Origin: Piscicola geometra
Lineage: Eukaryota; Annelida; Clitellata; Hirudinida; Piscicolidae
Reading direction: 5' to 3'
Length of the DNA stretch: 64,000 bases
Assembly (NCBI GenBank): GCA_943735955.1
Contig: OX030968.1
Location: 4,366,434-4,430,433, forward strand
Numbering within the stretch: position 1 is the stretch's first letter; every line of letters begins with the position of its first letter. The notes under the pieces are model-generated. The model did no database searches and was not told where the DNA came from. It saw only the letters and a program-made list of their open reading frames with translations. Positions 9,968-18,579 of the stretch are shown in pieces. The position numbers and the translations under genes were made by a program.

Positions 9968-10350
9968 TTATTTACAATAGATATATAGACGCAACCCACT
10001 AACAAGAATAAACACATTCAACCCACAGAGGCTAAGAACATATAGTCCGAGACTAAAAAACCTATAACCTAAGAAAATATGAAGTGGGTCTGGCAGAAGA
10101 AAATGGGCTACTAGGACAGAATTCAATTCCCAGTATAAAGTTTGGGTGCAAAACCGTAACGGTGGTGGAAAGAGTGGTGAGAATAACTTCAAGTACATTT
10201 GGACCAGCGGCGGACCATCTGGGGCTGAAAGATATGTGGCGGGCTTATTGGTCCGAAAAAGGTATCAAGTCAACGGTCGGTAATTATAAAGACAATAGGT
10301 TTAATGGCTTGTTTAAAACTGCCTTCTCAGCAGCGCCAAAAAGATGCTTT
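9968..10350 (+). repeat. Direct repeat unit 1 with open fragment (partner 10755-11095)
   Basis: 9985-10330 recurs at 10755-11095 with few changes. Each unit has an open plus-strand frame with GQNSIPSIKFGCKTVTVVER, FGPAADHLGLKDMWRA and VGNYKDNRFNGLFKTA in this unit, the other slightly different. The GNY.DNRFN.LF pattern loosely resembles the GNR..LF block of the gene at 8866, but I would not assign it. Units recur at 53629-54000 and 54418-54760. Confidence 0.6.
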
Positions 10351-10352
10351 TA

Positions 10353-10428
10353 TAGGAATGATGATGCTGTATTAGGAATGATGATGCTGTATTAGGAATG
10401 ATGATGCTGTATTAGGAATGATGGTGAT
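10353..10428 (+). repeat. 20-bp minisatellite AGGAATGATGATGCTGTATT
   Basis: Three perfect units and a partial fourth that turns into AGGAATGATGGTGATG. The matching array at 54004-54100 has four perfect units, so copy number changed after the large duplication. Confidence 0.85.
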
Positions 10429-10514
10429 GATTAAGATGAAGATTTTCTGACGTAATAATGGTTGATGAGACCTACAATGTTAGGAGAAGTTATGCTAAGA
10501 TTTTGTATTAAAAA

Positions 10515-10690
10515 AAAGCCACAATTAAGCGTACTCTTTCCATCAATCCCCACCCCAACCGCCCAGACCCACTCATAATAGACCTACTAAACTCAATACT
10601 CAATATTAACTTCTTCCAATTTTCAAATACTAGCTACCAACAAGCTAACAGCTGTGCCATGGGCATCAGCACCACCCAGCACTCGCTAAA
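10515..10690 (+). pseudogene. PLE reverse transcriptase fragment (second family), motif B region
   Basis: The plus strand reads NRPDPLIIDLLNSILNINFF and then QFSNTSYQQANSCAMGIS, which lines up with NRPDQLIIDLLKITLNNNFF and INGLAMGIS of the ORF at 11267. The motif B glycine is replaced (SCAMGIS) and the frame then breaks. This is a remnant of a related but distinct PLE. A shorter piece of the same sort is near 15880-15925. Copy in the duplication: 54190-54360. Confidence 0.7.
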
Positions 10691-11266
10691 ACTTTTACCT
10701 ACAAACCATAGACAATCATATAATTAATAAATACAAACCCTAATTTACAAAAGATATATAGACGCAACCCACTAACAAGAATAAAACCATTCAACCCACA
10801 GAGGCTAAGAACATACAGTCCGAGACTAAAAAACCTATAACCTAAGAAAACAGAAAGTGGGTCTGGCAGAAGGAAATGGGCCACTAGGACAGAATTCAAT
10901 TTCCAGTATAAAGTTTGGGTGCAAAACCGTAACGGTGGTAGAAAGAGTGGTAAGAATAACTTCAAGTACATTTGGACCAGCGGAAGACCATCTGGGTCTG
11001 AAAGATATGTGGCGGGCTTGTTGTTCCGAAAAAGGTATCAAGTCAAAGGTCGGTAACTATTAAGACAATATGTTTAATGGCTTGTTCAAAACTGCATTCT
11101 CACCCTCTAAAGCAGCGCCAAAAAGATCCAGAAAGATGCCTTTATAGGAATGATGATGCTGTATTAGGAATGATGGTGATGATTAAGATGATGTATTGGT
11201 AATGATGCTGTGACGATGAGGATGATGATGCTGTGTCTTAACTAATTTATTGTAAGTTGCCTTTGA

Positions 11267-13135
11267 TTGATTGATTGTGATATTCATCAACCTATAACTG
11301 TCTTTGTTATTCAAAATCACAACGACTATCACAAGGAAGCGTTAAGACAACTAGCAGATCAATCTTTTTACAAAATCTCGAACCCTAACGAATACAAAAA
11401 AACAAGTAAACTAATCAAAGACACCCTTAACAAATATAATATAAATAACACCCTTAAACAATTCCTACTAAATAACAAATCCCCATTTAAACTAAGAAGA
11501 TTTTACCTCCTACCTAAGATACATAAAGACAAATCTAAATGGAACGGTCTTATTCCACCTGGCAGACCCATCATAACTAACACCAGAACAGAAACAACTA
11601 ACATAACTAAATACATCAACCACTTCCTAGTACCATTAATGAAAAAACACCCAAGTTACCTGAAAGACGGCTTTGAACTTATTGACATCATTGACAACCT
11701 TAACATCAATAACAAAATAAATAACGAAAACAACGACCTCATCCTAGCTACAGCAGATGTAACTTCACTATACACAAACATGTTGAATAATAAAACTATC
11801 GCGAAAACCATTAAAATCTTCAAAAAATACCCAGAAGTAAACAGACCTGACCAATTAATAATAGATCTACTAAAAATAACACTAAATAATAATTTTTTTA
11901 TATACGAAGATAAAACATACAAACAAATAAATGGCTTAGCAATGGGCATATCCATGGCACCCGCCCTCGCTAACATCTACCTGAATGACATAGACAATAT
12001 TATCCTCAACACTAAACCCATCCTCTATAAAATATATATCGATGACCTACTGATCATCTGTACAAAAGACACACTTAACATCGATAACAAAATCAATAAT
12101 GAAAACAATGACCTCATCCTTGCCACAGCGGATGTAACGTCTCTATACACCAATATGCTGAACAACAAAACTATCGCCAAAACCATCAAAATTCTCAAAA
12201 AACACCCAGAAATAAACAGACCTGACCAACTAATAATAGAACTCCTTAAAATAACACTTAATAATAATTTCTTCATATACGATGATAAAACATATAAACA
12301 AATAAATAGATTAGCAATGGGCATTTCCATGGCACCCGCCCTCGCGAATATCTACCTTAACGATATAGATAATATCATCCTGAAAACGAAACCCATCCTC
12401 TACAAAAGGTACATAGACGACCTACTGATCATCTGTACGAAAAACACACTCGAGGAAATAAAAAGCAAAACAACTAATGTACTAAAAGAAATTAAATTAG
12501 AATACACCCAAGATAATACTAACATTAACTTCTTAGACTTAACGATAACCCTTCATAACAATAAACTAACAACCAAAACATATATTAAAGACACTAACAA
12601 CTTCAACTGGTTACACTCAACATCCAACCATCCCAAACATATCATCACCAACCTGCACAAATCCGGCTTGATAAGATTCGCCAGACACTGCACATCCTTA
12701 GAAGATTACCAAGCGATAACTAAAAGATTTTGCAGAGCCCTAGCAAACAAAGGGCATAATTTCACTAAGATGAAAATAAATAGTAAACTAGTTTGGAGGA
12801 AGATTAAACACGAGAAGGATTTAATAAATAATAATAACATAATTCCTGAGAAAAATAATAATGATGATGATAATAATACTAATAATAATAATAAAGATAT
12901 TAATGACAATAACAAGAGTAATAACAACAACAATAACATCAACGATGATAACAACAACGAAACACGAATGTACAATCTCCCAATCATCATAGACTATGAC
13001 AAAAATAACAATCACCTACTAGTAAAAATAACTAAACTAATCCATAATCATAACAGTAAAACTAAATCACGAATAAATATAAGACCTATCAAGGCATTCT
13101 ATACCAATAGAACCTTGATAAGGCAACTATCTTAG
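11267..13135 (+). CDS. Penelope-like element reverse transcriptase with duplicated RT core
   Basis: 622 codons, plus strand, stop at 13135. PLE signatures: Y(H)KEALRQLADQSFYKI near residue 21, FYLLPKIHK at 79-87, PPGRPI at 97-102. The RT core then appears twice with a spacing of 125 residues. Core 1 has motif A TADVTSLYT (D164), motif B GLAMGISMAPALA (223-235) and motif C YIDD (257-260). Core 2 has D289, LAMGISMAPALA after R348, and YIDD (382-385). A thumb-like NFLDLTITLH follows, then an Asn/Asp-rich linker (about 521-565) and a basic C-terminus. No GIY-YIG endonuclease is visible in the ORF or just after it. The start is the first ATG; the N-terminal block of PLEs seems incomplete, so translation may begin elsewhere. 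RT copies RNA into DNA for insertion. Odd points: I256 before the first YIDD where R is usual, and R348 for the motif B glycine. Whether it is active is unknown. Confidence 0.85.
   Translation: MIDCDIHQPITVFVIQNHNDYHKEALRQLADQSFYKISNPNEYKKTSKLIKDTLNKYNINNTLKQFLLNNKSPFKLRRFYLLPKIHKDKSKWNGLIPPGRPIITNTRTETTNITKYINHFLVPLMKKHPSYLKDGFELIDIIDNLNINNKINNENNDLILATADVTSLYTNMLNNKTIAKTIKIFKKYPEVNRPDQLIIDLLKITLNNNFFIYEDKTYKQINGLAMGISMAPALANIYLNDIDNIILNTKPILYKIYIDDLLIICTKDTLNIDNKINNENNDLILATADVTSLYTNMLNNKTIAKTIKILKKHPEINRPDQLIIELLKITLNNNFFIYDDKTYKQINRLAMGISMAPALANIYLNDIDNIILKTKPILYKRYIDDLLIICTKNTLEEIKSKTTNVLKEIKLEYTQDNTNINFLDLTITLHNNKLTTKTYIKDTNNFNWLHSTSNHPKHIITNLHKSGLIRFARHCTSLEDYQAITKRFCRALANKGHNFTKMKINSKLVWRKIKHEKDLINNNNIIPEKNNNDDDNNTNNNNKDINDNNKSNNNNNNINDDNNNETRMYNLPIIIDYDKNNNHLLVKITKLIHNHNSKTKSRINIRPIKAFYTNRTLIRQLS
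11702..12451 (+). repeat. Internal tandem duplication of the RT palm, 2 x 375 bp
   Basis: 11702-12076 and 12077-12451 encode the same 125-residue module. By eye about ten residues differ, while many third codon positions differ (for example GCTACAGCAGATGTAACTTC against GCCACAGCGGATGTAACGTC). The same structure is present at 55369-56118. Confidence 0.85.
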
Positions 13136-13209
13136 GTAATCCTCGCTGAGTCCCAAGGCCTTCATCCACACGAGCTGGATCGCATGATGTCCTCGGACAT
13201 ACCTTTCAC

Positions 13210-13226
13210 AAACCCTAACCCTAACC
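13210..13226 (+). repeat. Short telomere-like tract (CCCTAA)
   Basis: AAACCCTAACCCTAACC about 75 bp after the PLE stop codon, followed by a CCACCCACCC-rich run to 13252. This is the C-rich strand read in the PLE sense direction. Copy at 56880-56893, and a separate tract at 48979-48992. Confidence 0.8.
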
Positions 13227-13260
13227 ACCCACCCACCCTTCCCACCCACCCACAAAATAC

Positions 13261-13554
13261 TTGTCAACACCAAAAACTCCTCGATCAACAACTTTAACTT
13301 CAAGTGAGAATCGACGTCAATTTGAAAACTGTAAATTATTATCAATGTTCGAAAACATTGAAAAAGAAGAAAATATTGAAGAAGCTGATGTTCATCAGAT
13401 TATGGATAAAATGAAAAAGGAACCTTTCGCAGAAACTCCTTTACTTCAAACTTATTTTTATTATATTTTTACTAATTGGCTTAGCAGCAGCCCCTGGTCG
13501 GTAGAGAACATATCGGTATATGTTGAATATTCATTAAATAAATTATTATTTTAA
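13261..13554 (+). pseudogene. MULE-related fragment SSPWSVENISVY
   Basis: A 97-residue plus-strand frame: an acidic, Glu-rich helix (FENIEKEENIEEADVHQIM) and FAETPLLQTYFYYIFTNWLS then SPWSVENISVY. The last part matches the region just before TNNGLEGWH in the MULE at 14935-15460 (YIFTN..LSGSLWSVEKISVY). It ends there, so it is a MULE scrap with an unknown N-terminal extension. Copy at 57012-57221. Confidence 0.4.
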
Positions 13555-13602
13555 ACATTAAAGTTTAAAGCTAGCCATTATTTCAAATACGATTGTTTAA
13601 AA

Positions 13603-13640
13603 TTCCCTGAAGAAGCTGCAGCCACAGCGAAACGTCGGAA
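13603..13640 (+). ncRNA. Hammerhead-like motif downstream of the PLE ORF
   Basis: Core CTGAAGA (13607-13613; position 7 of the core is variable in hammerheads) and GAAA (13629-13632) enclose stem II GCTG/CAGC (13615-13618 with 13625-13628). ACGT is a minimal stem III, cleavage would follow C13636, and TTCC (13603-13606) pairs with GGAA (13637-13640). As at 8250, one extra A precedes stem II. Copy at 57270-57307. Confidence 0.55.
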
Positions 13641-14030
13641 AGATTCAGAATTATTGAGGAAAGAAGACTACAACGGAACCATCCACCTTATACTTTATTA
13701 AAATAATTTCATCATATAAACCAGAAGAATGCTACATACGTACACAATCCTCACATTCAGACCGAGCTGGAACACAAGCACTGCACACACAAACAACTCT
13801 GACCTGGGCACATACCAGTACCACCAACAACAGCAAGCCTACAACATCCAAGAGATGGGTAGAAAGAAAAGGTATGAAACGCAGTGAGGGTTCAGATGAT
13901 AACTTTTTATGTTATGGCGAGTTAGTGAAATAGCAATAGCAAGAAGTGAAAGATTATAGGGTTAACAGAGACAAATTGTTTGAGATGTTAGAGAATGGGA
14001 GTTTTGAGAGTATCCAATTACACTGAGCAG
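13641..14030. other. Spacer without recognised gene
   Basis: Purine-rich and AC-rich sequence between the hammerhead-like motif and the second LTR-like repeat. No gene is seen. Confidence 0.4.
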
Positions 14031-14035
14031 AATTT

Positions 14036-14165
14036 CTACCAAGATTTTTTAAACTTTTATATTCCATTTAAACACTCAATTTTAGCGTCACAAATATCTT
14101 AAATATCTGGTAGATAAATCAAAATGTCATGAAACAATTAGTAGGTTGTGTTCAAATTCCCTTCA
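14036..14165 (+). repeat. PLE-associated terminal repeat (LTR-like), copy 2
   Basis: Matches 8065-8215 over most of its length (GAGCAGAATTTCTACCAA, then CACAAATATCTTAAATATCT). It lies 900 bp after the PLE ORF. Confidence 0.5.
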
Positions 14166-14312
14166 GTCAGTTTATCGTAATCACAATAGGGGTCAGTGTG
14201 TATTTGCAAAATGTGTATGAAAATCAAACACTGAAGAAATTGTTTATTTAACAGAAATAAACTATTGTGTTCAGTTTTTTCGAGTTTTGCGGTTTTTATT
14301 CAGTTAACAAAA

Positions 14313-14849
14313 ATGTCTCAATGTATTAGCTGTAGGAAAGTGGTTTCCAGCAAGGCGATCGCCGTTAGTTGGAACGGATGTAATGGCTGACAACACTTGA
14401 GTTGTGGCCACACAGGTATCAAAAAACAATTATATGAAAAGTTGAAGGCAGTTGAAGGGAAAGCTCAACTTCAGTATCATAAGTTATGAGAAAGAAGACG
14501 TGTCTGGTTCATCTCACACGGAAGAGAACAGGCCTATTCCCGGGCCATCTCTTGTGTTGGAAGCAAGATTTGTTGATGAGGAGAGCAGGTCTATTACAGG
14601 TGTCTCATCTGATTCCTCATCGTGAGGTTAGTGACACAGGTCGAGAGCATTAGGACAGACATGGGAGTCCTGATGAAAATGGTCAACTCCATAATGAAGG
14701 GGCAAAAACAAGAGAAGGATGGTCCTCTCTTGCCTGAGAGAGTAAAATTCCCAATTAGAACTATGTTCTCATTGTGTGAACTCATTGGAAGATGCAACAC
14801 TTTCGAAACTTGGTATCTTAATGGAGCTTTTAAAATCAAATTAAGTTAA
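14313..14849 (+). pseudogene. Cys/His finger plus DUF4806-like pseudogene
   Basis: MSQCISCRKVVSSKAIAVSW starts at 14313, then a stop, then LSCGHTGIKKQLYEKLKAVE, an acidic Ser/Glu linker with GPSLVLEARFVDEESRS, a frameshift, and VTQVESIRTDMGVLMKMVNS with the FPIRTMFSLCEL motif of DUF4806. It is cleaner than the copy at 6161 and shows the likely original domain order. Coding is broken in at least two places. The second copy is at 57979-58515. Confidence 0.5.
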
Positions 14850-14934
14850 CTTTAGTCCATATATTTATTAATATTCTATTTGTTGTCTATGCTACATTAT
14901 CTATGTTTATGTTTACGAGTCTTATTTAAATGTA

Positions 14935-15600
14935 TCCCACAGGTTTTAGAAAAAATGAATTCCTTGCTGACCCAGAGAAGAGTACACACTTTTGCATTAG
15001 ACTTTGAAGCTGGGCTCTGGGTTGCTTTGCGACAAGTCTTTCCTCTGGCCGTATTTAAGGGTTGTGTCTTTCATTTTTGTCAGGCTTTGTTGAGGAAGAC
15101 CCAAAAGACTAGCCTCACATCTGACTATCTTGAAAAGGATGAAACTTATTCTCTTTTGCGGAAAACTTCTGCTCTTTCTTTACTTCCTGCCGATCAAATT
15201 CTCTCCTCTTTTTAAGAACTTCGCTAAAAAGCAGAAACTCTTTACTTCAAGTTTATTTTTCTTATATTTTTACTAATTAGCTTAGCGGCAGCCTCTGGTC
15301 GGTAGAGAAAATATCGGTATATCGCCGACATGTTTGTACCAATAATGGCCTTGAAGGCTGGCATTAATCGAAAAGCCGGAAAATCTAACCTACCTTTTTA
15401 TTTGTTAATTTCTTTATTATGTCAGGAGCTCTATTAGTCCCTGAAAACTGCACTTTTAAAAGGCAACGTAAACTCTCTCGTATCCAGAGGCAGAAAACTT
15501 TCTGTTGAAGGTTTGCTTTGGGAGGCTTGGGATTGGTATGAGACAGAGAACATATCCGCTAGCCAGCTTCTCAATTACTGTTCTGGAATTTATGGACCTT
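14935..15600 (+). pseudogene. MULE transposase fragment
   Basis: From a CCCACAG acceptor-like site the frame reads VLEKMNSLLTQRRVHTFALD, FEAGLWVALRQVFPLAVFKG and CVFHFCQALLRKTQ, the central MULE transposase region: the DFE acidic residue and the GC.FHF.QA block. The frame ends at 15215. The next parts are in other frames: LWSVEKISVY near 15295, then TNNGLEGWH with NRKAGKSNLPFYLLISLLCQ to about 15425. MULE transposases excise and insert DNA with a DDE RNase-H fold; this one is dead through frameshifts. Copy at 58600-59270. Confidence 0.75.
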
Positions 15601-15610
15601 TCACACTTTA

Positions 15611-15800
15611 GTTTCTACTAAGAAAGAATGAACGAAACATAAACAAAAGAATACTCAAAAAGGTAGAAACTAAGGAAGAATGGACGAAACAAAAACAAAA
15701 AGATACTCAAAAAGGAATATCCATTTGTTTTTATTTCGCCCATTCCTCCTTAGTTTCTACCTTTTTTGAATATCTTTTTGTTTTTGTTTCGTCAATTCGG
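15611..15800. repeat. Inverted tandem repeat, hairpin-forming
   Basis: Units of about 55 bp, TAGTTTCTACCTTTTTGAGT then ATCTTTTTGTTTTTGTTTCG, occur twice on each strand around a centre near 15715-15725 (AATATCCATTTG). The whole stretch can fold as a long stem. Copy at 59275-59465. Confidence 0.75.
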
Positions 15801-16039
15801 GTATGACATTTATTTGTATTTTATATTCGATCACATCTCCAATGGTTTCTCTGACTCTGCGTTAGAATGGTTCAGGGACTGCTAGCTACCAACAAACTAA
15901 CGGGGCATAAGCACCACCCAGCATTTTTGTCGAGTGAATTGTCATCCAGTTCGTATCGACCCAAGAGAAAAAACTTCAAGCTTCACTTATGTTAATAATT
16001 ATGAATTAAAATGAATATTAATAAGCCTGGTTATGCAAG

Positions 16040-16296
16040 ATGTCCATATTTGTAGCTTATGACAAAGATGCTCAAAGCTAGGTAATCCGGAAAATAAGTT
16101 TGCTTCATAACCATTCACACGAGAGTGAAGAGTTTTCAACTTATAGCTCAGAAAGACGACCAAAGAGATTGTTAGAGAAACAGACACTATTGATGCTATC
16201 TAACGGCGCGAATCCCACACTAATAGATGATCATTTAAAAAGCCAGGGTCTTCAAACGAAACCACAAGATTTGAAGAATCTAAAAAAATTAATTTA
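16040..16296 (+). pseudogene. MULE-type FAR1-like domain fragment
   Basis: Reads HNHSHESEEFSTYSSERRPK, RLLEKQTLLMLSNGANPTLI, DDHLKSQGLQTKPQDLKNLK. It is a cleaner version of 9640-9892 and ends at an LKNLKKLI block, where the FAR1-like region of ZSWIM/MULE proteins ends with DI.N. Copy at 59706-59962. Confidence 0.6.
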
Positions 16297-16389
16297 AAGG
16301 TGAATAATCGATTAGTCATTATATTTAAAAAAAATCATTTTGGTAGTTATCCTCAAAATATATTTTTTAAAATCTTATTTTTCGTGTTT

Positions 16390-16640
16390 AAGGTTCTTCA
16401 ATAGATGAAATAAAAAAGGTTTTCGATGCCCCTGGCATTATTTATCATATAGATGCAAACCCGGAAACCAAATGGAATGCATCACATGGACAACAACCGA
16501 TCAGATAAATCTGCTGAGAAAATTTTTGGACGTAATAATGGCTGATGGGACTTACAAGGTTAAAAAAAGTAATGTTCTCATTGTGTAGACTGGAAGTTTT
16601 CAAAACTTGGTATCTTGATGGAACTTTTAAAATCAAATTA
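16390..16640 (+). pseudogene. MULE fragment, DGTFK region
   Basis: Follows an intron-like gap. SIDEIKKVFDAPGIIYHIDA is followed in other frames by ADGTYKVKKS and TWYLDGTFK-like pieces. Together with 16040-16296 it gives the usual MULE order, but with several frameshifts. Confidence 0.5.
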
Positions 16641-16646
16641 AGTTAA

Positions 16647-18579
16647 CTCAAGTGTTGTCAGCTATCACATCCGTCCTAACTAACGGCGATCGCTTTGTTG
16701 GAAACCACTTTCCTACAGCTAATACATCGAGACATTTTTGTTAACTGAATAAAAAATCGCAAAACTTCAAGAGACTGAACACAACTGCTAATTTCTGTTA
16801 AATAAACAATTTCTCCAGTGTTTAATTTGCATACACATTTTGCAAATATACACTTTTTGAAAGTGTGGCATCTTCAAATTTTTTCTCGAGTTCATACAAT
16901 GAGGACATAGTTCTAATTGGGAATTTTACTCCCTCAGGCAAGAGAGGACCATCCCTCTCTTGTTTTTGCTCCTTCATAATGGAGTTGACCATTTTCATCA
17001 GGACTCCCATGTCTGTCCTAATGCTCTCGACCTGTGTCACTAACCCCACGATGAGGAATCAGATGAGACACCTGTATGAATATTTTGAAAAGGTGATTAG
17101 ATAAATATTAGTTGAACCTTTTAAGCGAAAATCCCTGTTGGTTCTTGTGGTCCCATCTTTTTCTTATACTTATTCACTGTTCTTGTCCCAAGAGGCTGGC
17201 CGTTACATTCAAGTGTGGTAAGAAGGTCTCTCGGTATGTAACTTCTAGTTCCCTTGGTTGCTCTGCTTTGATGTTACTCATCTGATCATTGACTTCGTAC
17301 TTCGACTCTAGAGCTTTGACTTGAAGCGATACTTACTCGGTCCACTTATGTTTTTGAAATCATCTCCCATAACTAAGTCTTCCAAACCGGGATAATTCAT
17401 GTGATCCAGAGAGAGGACACAGGAAAAAAGTGAAGATAATCTGTTTCTAACATTTTATTACATAGAAAACAAAATTCCAGTTATAACAGAGAGGTAGTTG
17501 TTCTCATTTTCTCTATTCAGGATACGCCCTTGATAGCCAGCTAATAAATCTTCAATTGATTCAAGATCTTTCAGACAGGTCCCTACGTGACCTTTTTCAG
17601 TTTTTTTCATATTCCATATTCCTTTTGGTTGAAGTTATATGCATGAGCAACGAAAGTAGTAGAAATGTAATTCATGTAACGAATTTACTTGATTCTGACT
17701 GATTGGACCCGGAACCTTGTCAAAGCCGTATGTGGAAACTGTTGGGTTGGGATGGATGGGTGGATGAGAGGATATATGGATGGGTGGGTGGGTGGATGGA
17801 TAGATGGTTTTCCCAGAATGTATCTTATTTCTTTTTTGAATTTATCTGTATTTCTAGCTTTTACGATACAATTTTTTTTGAAAATGTTTTTTTATATTAC
17901 TGTTTTTTGATAATTTTAGTTAATTACCTCATGTTGTCTTTGAACTAAATGTAAATATATCTTCCTTTATTTCACTGTCATGTTTATTATTAAGTATTTT
18001 ATAAGTTTCAATTATCTCTTCGAAGTCTACAATATTTTAATACTGGCAATTGAATTACTTAAGTCTATCAATATAAGTCCTATGTTTTCGAATAGGTAAC
18101 ATTTTGGTAGCCGATTCGATTTATCAATGAATACCCTGCTAGATGAGCCTATTCTACACCTGAATAAAAATCTAGATGTTTTTATATCAAAAAATTCAGA
18201 AGTTATTATTATTATTCTATTATTTGGTTAGCTTTACTTACGTGCTTTATATGAATATGCATATCTAATGTCAAATGATTATTATCACACCAAGGTCTTT
18301 TTCATAGGCAAAACCTTCTAGTAATACCTGACCACCCTCGTAATCCTTCATGTAATAACTCTTGATACATTTGATTTTCGAGATATTTGTAAGAATTAAA
18401 TATTTTCATATGAAGTCTGAGTTGCCATTGATGACCGCCATTATTTTATTTATATCTCCTTGTAGCTTAATCCCATCATTTCCTTCATTTGTTTGTCCAT
18501 ACATTTTGCCATCATCTGCGTACATGAAAACATTTGAGTTTACTTAATTTGGTGAATCGTTCATAAAACAACTGTGGAC
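16647..18579. repeat. Inverted repeat arm 2 (partner 4310-6252)
   Basis: Reverse complement of arm 1. It holds on the minus strand the finger/DUF4806 fragment (17049-16822), the GGATGGGTGG minisatellite (17750-17815) and the 3' half of the CR1-type fragment (18579-17960). It is cut at 18579 by a hAT end exactly after CTGTGGAC. Confidence 0.9.

Larger units (their letters stand above)
7061..16646. repeat. Segmental duplication of about 9.5 kb, copy 1 (partner 50819-60311)
   Basis: From GTGGAACGGGATGTATAAGG (7061) to the sequence before CTCAAGTGTTG (16646) the two blocks are almost identical. The offset shifts from 43758 to about 43646 because copy 2 lacks about 125 bp (near 7690-7815), and again by small indels. 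At 16647 copy 1 passes straight into the inverted arm; copy 2 continues into different MULE sequence. Shared ORFs differ by only a few residues, so the duplication is recent. Confidence 0.92.

Noticed and set aside
12025..12330. Minus-strand hydrophobic proteins opposite the PLE ORF
   Set aside because: Shadow frames of the AC-rich PLE coding strand; they repeat with the RT duplication and have no independent motif.
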